In this document: positions 39,892-42,296 of the stretch, in pieces
Numbering within the stretch: the first letter of the stretch is position 1
Layout: every line of letters starts with the position of its first letter
Source: an uncultured Pseudomonadales bacterium
Lineage (GTDB): Bacteria; Pseudomonadota; Gammaproteobacteria; Pseudomonadales; Azotimanducaceae
Direction of reading: 5' to 3'
Assembly (NCBI GenBank): GCA_947258825.1
Contig: CAMYJX010000068.1
Span: 1 to 42,296, forward strand
Length of the DNA stretch: 42,296 nucleotides
Position numbers and translations under genes: made by a program
Notes under the pieces: generated by a model
Database searches by the model: none
The model's input: only the letters and a program-made list of their open reading frames with translations
What the model was told of the DNA's origin: nothing

Positions 39892-42296
39892 CTATTCGCG
39901 TTTGAAGAAGAATCTGCGCAGCAGGCGCGGGAACCATTGAGGGAAAACCCGCGACGACGGTCGCGCACGATGCCGGGTGTCTTCGGAACCCTTGTTCGCA
40001 TCCAGCTGCGCCGCCATACCGCCAAGGGTTCGGCTGAAAAAATCCTGCGGGCCCAGCTCGACACCCGTCTGTCGGGCGATTTCCGCGGCCACTTTCATCG
40101 TCAGCAGCGAGTGCCCACCCAGCTCCATGAAATTGTCGGCAACGGAGAGGCCGTCGGCACCCAGGAATTCCGACCAGATTTCCGCAACCAGCTTCTCGCT
40201 TTCCGTTCGGGGCGGCACCGCCTGGGCCCCGCGAAGGTCGAGGCGCTCCAGCCCCGGAAGCCGCTGGTAGTCGACCTTGAGGTTCGGCGTCAGCGGCAAT
40301 CGCTCCAGCGCCACGAAGTGCTGAGGAATCATATAACCGGGCACCCGCTCACGCATGTGGCGCCGCAGGCTGATGGGATCGAGCTCGCGGCCCTGCTCGG
40401 GAACCACGAACGCCACCAGGCGCTCATCGCCCTGCGGTCCGGTACGCTTCGAAACGGCAACTTCCGAAACTTCTGGCGAGATCGCCAGGTTGTACTCCAC
40501 ATCTCCCGCTTCGATCCGGTAGCCGCGGATCTTCAGCTGAGTATCCAGTCGGCCCAGATGCTCGAGACGCCCGTTGGGAAGCCAGCGTCCGAGATCGCCG
40601 GTCCGATATAGTCGAGCCCCGTCATGGAAAGGGTCCGCCAGAAACCGCTGCTCTGTCAGGGCCTTCTGACCTCGATATCCGAACGCCACCCCGTCCCCGC
40701 CGATGACGATCTCACCTTCAACCCCGGATGGCACCGGAGCAAGATGCTCATCCACAACGTAGATCCGGGTGTTGGCAATCGGCTGACCGATATCGATGGC
40801 GGTGGGGTTTTCATCAACCCTGGCAACGCTCGACCAGACCGTGGTCTCGGTGGGCCCATAAACATTGAACAGAGCAGCGCAGCTCTGCCGCAGCTCGCTG
40901 GCCAGGGTCAGGGGCAGCGCTTCGCCGCCGCATAGGACCTGCAGGTTCGACGACCCCTTCCAACCCGCATCCAGGAGCATGCGCCAGGTTGCCGGGGTCG
41001 CCTGCATGCAGGTCGCCCCGCACTGCTCGATTTCCTCCATCAGCAGCCTGCCGTCGGCGGCCAACCGTTCAGACACGACGTGCACCCGGGCACCCGCGCA
41101 CAGCGGCAGCAGCAGTTCCAGCACCGAAATGTCGAAGGAAACCGTCGTGATGGCCGCAAGCACGTCTCCGCGCCCGATGGAGAGCAGGTCGCCGAACGCG
41201 GCGAGAAGATTGCGCACCTGACCATGACCCACCTCAACGCCTTTCGGGACGCCTGTGGATCCCGACGTGTACATCAGGTAGGCAAGGTCACCCTCCCCCG
41301 GCTGACATTCGCGCAGCAGCTGGGCGTCGTCGGGTCCCGACCCGGATTCCAGCGCATCGAGGTACAGGATCTGGCCGGCAAAGGCGGGCGCTCCGCCCTC
41401 AGCAGTCAGGTCGGAAACCAGGTATCGAATGCCGGAGTCGCTTTCAATATGCCGCAGACGATCTGATGGCAGCTCAGGATCCAGAGGAACATAGGCGGCG
41501 CCCGCCTGCAGCAGGCCGAGGATCGCCAATGGCAATCGCTCGCTGCGGGCAACGGCAAGACCGACGACCTCACCCTTCTTCACCCCGGCGCGCCCGAGGT
41601 TCGCGGCCACCTGCAGGCTGCGCTGCCGCAGATCTGCGTAGGTGATGCTGCCATCGGCCGAAGATACCGCGATCTCGGTCGGGTGCGCGGCCGCCGCTGA
41701 CCAGATCAGATCGGTGACGGACGCCCCCGGGAGCTCCCCGGACAGCTGCGGTCCCGCCTTCTGCAGCGCAGCGGACTCCGCCTCGCGCTGCAGGGGGATC
41801 CGCATCCATGGGCGACTGCAATCGGTGGTTGCCTGCGCCAGATAATGCTGCAGGGCCTGCAGAAAATTTGCCACCAGGCGCTTTTCGAAGAGTGCGGATG
41901 AATATTCCAGCTCGATGTTGATCCTGCCGTCGTCCTCGGTGATCCAGCAGCAGAGATCGGTCTGAATGGTGGTCTGGGCCATGGGCTCGATGGCCGCGCT
42001 GAGACCGGGAATGGTCCATCCGTCGTCTTCGATCCGACGGAATGCGAACAGCGTCTGAAACACCGGCGTGCGGCTGAAGTCCCGCGGCAGCGACAGCGCG
42101 GCCACGACTTCCTCGAACGGAACCTCGGCGTGCTCAATTGCGGCACGCGTCTTGGTGGTGACGTGTTCCAGCACCTGGGCAAAGGACCAATCAGCCTCCG
42201 GCCTGAGCCGAAGCGCCAGCGTATTGATGTACGGCCCCAGGCTCTGCTCGGCGCCCACATGGTGGCGCCCGGTTCCTGCCGGGGTGCCGACCACCA
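39892..42296 (-). CDS. Non-ribosomal peptide synthetase, partial (C-A-PCP)
   Basis: The last 801 codons of an NRPS whose 5' part lies beyond the window edge. Residues 1-180 or so are the end of a condensation domain (V-G-T-P-A-G-T-G-R-H-H and D-F-S-R-T-P-V-F-Q-T). The adenylation domain follows, with Y-T-S-G-S-T-G-V-P-K-G, F-D-I-S-V-L-E-L-L, N-V-Y-G-P-T-E-T-T, Y-R-T-G-D-L-G-R and L-P-L-T-P-N-L-K-V-D. The carrier domain has the phosphopantetheine serine in M-E-L-G-G-H-S-L-L (residue about 729). No thioesterase or reductase domain follows; the protein ends in a basic tail. Aligning by eye with GrsA-A gives the pocket D-I-L-Q-L-G-V-V-W-K, close to the known glycine code. It is transcribed ahead of the cupin oxygenase. 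Confidence 0.92.
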   Translation of the reverse strand, partial: VVGTPAGTGRHHVGAEQSLGPYINTLALRLRPEADWSFAQVLEHVTTKTRAAIEHAEVPFEEVVAALSLPRDFSRTPVFQTLFAFRRIEDDGWTIPGLSAAIEPMAQTTIQTDLCCWITEDDGRINIELEYSSALFEKRLVANFLQALQHYLAQATTDCSRPWMRIPLQREAESAALQKAGPQLSGELPGASVTDLIWSAAAAHPTEIAVSSADGSITYADLRQRSLQVAANLGRAGVKKGEVVGLAVARSERLPLAILGLLQAGAAYVPLDPELPSDRLRHIESDSGIRYLVSDLTAEGGAPAFAGQILYLDALESGSGPDDAQLLRECQPGEGDLAYLMYTSGSTGVPKGVEVGHGQVRNLLAAFGDLLSIGRGDVLAAITTVSFDISVLELLLPLCAGARVHVVSERLAADGRLLMEEIEQCGATCMQATPATWRMLLDAGWKGSSNLQVLCGGEALPLTLASELRQSCAALFNVYGPTETTVWSSVARVDENPTAIDIGQPIANTRIYVVDEHLAPVPSGVEGEIVIGGDGVAFGYRGQKALTEQRFLADPFHDGARLYRTGDLGRWLPNGRLEHLGRLDTQLKIRGYRIEAGDVEYNLAISPEVSEVAVSKRTGPQGDERLVAFVVPEQGRELDPISLRRHMRERVPGYMIPQHFVALERLPLTPNLKVDYQRLPGLERLDLRGAQAVPPRTESEKLVAEIWSEFLGADGLSVADNFMELGGHSLLTMKVAAEIARQTGVELGPQDFFSRTLGGMAAQLDANKGSEDTRHRARPSSRVFPQWFPRLLRRFFFKRE

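Noticed and set aside
1..42296. tRNA, rRNA, CRISPR arrays, transposases, integrases, phage genes
   Set aside because: None recognised on either strand; the only repeats are the short ones listed.

Overview
The window is GC-rich, densely packed bacterial chromosome. Gene content (DMT transporter, MAPEG, YceI, Tas-like aldo/keto reductase, NrtS, YbjQ, a DUF6316-like protein, LolA-type lipid carrier, outer-membrane barrels) suggests a free-living Gram-negative, probably a marine or sediment gammaproteobacterium. No rRNA, tRNA, CRISPR array, transposase or phage gene was seen.

Left part (1-16 kb): a two-gene operon of carboxymuconolactone-decarboxylase/AhpD-like proteins opens the window. The second gene has an in-frame TGA exactly where the CxxC motif needs its second cysteine, followed by a SECIS-like hairpin, so it is very likely a selenoprotein (CxxU). 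Next come a class I aminotransferase bracketed by a short repeat family, an unrecognised CrtC/AttH-like protein, and a catabolic row: GMC oxidoreductase, ACAD10/11-like acyl-CoA dehydrogenase, class III CoA transferase and MAPEG protein. Then follow small envelope genes (NrtS, two related lipoproteins), a second GMC oxidoreductase broken by a 65-nt duplication, a DMT transporter, a phytanoyl-CoA dioxygenase-like oxygenase, a C45 N-terminal-nucleophile hydrolase and a YceI protein.

Middle (15.5-26 kb): gamma-carbonic-anhydrase-like protein, Tas-like reductase, DUF6316-like protein under a perfect CRP-type palindrome, MDR reductase, small outer-membrane barrel, enoyl-CoA hydratase, Cys/Met-metabolism PLP enzyme, an aldo/keto reductase remnant, a secreted nuclease, an acyl-CoA synthetase with a 5' deletion, and a Rieske oxygenase alpha subunit. 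Several broken genes in otherwise intact surroundings suggest either real decay or a draft/metagenome assembly.

Right part (26-42 kb): a BTAD/TPR regulator is divergent from a tightly overlapping three-gene operon: hot-dog thioesterase, an RND/MMPL exporter fused to a LolA-like periplasmic domain, and an outer-membrane barrel. Together these look like an envelope-spanning lipid export route. After a glutamine-synthetase-like/YbjQ/membrane-protein operon, the window ends in what looks like the edge of a natural-product cluster: paired exosortase-type alpha/beta hydrolases, a TylF-like methyltransferase and a second (frameshifted) methyltransferase, convergent with an NRPS (C-A-PCP; the A-domain pocket reads close to the glycine code) and a JmjC-like cupin oxygenase.
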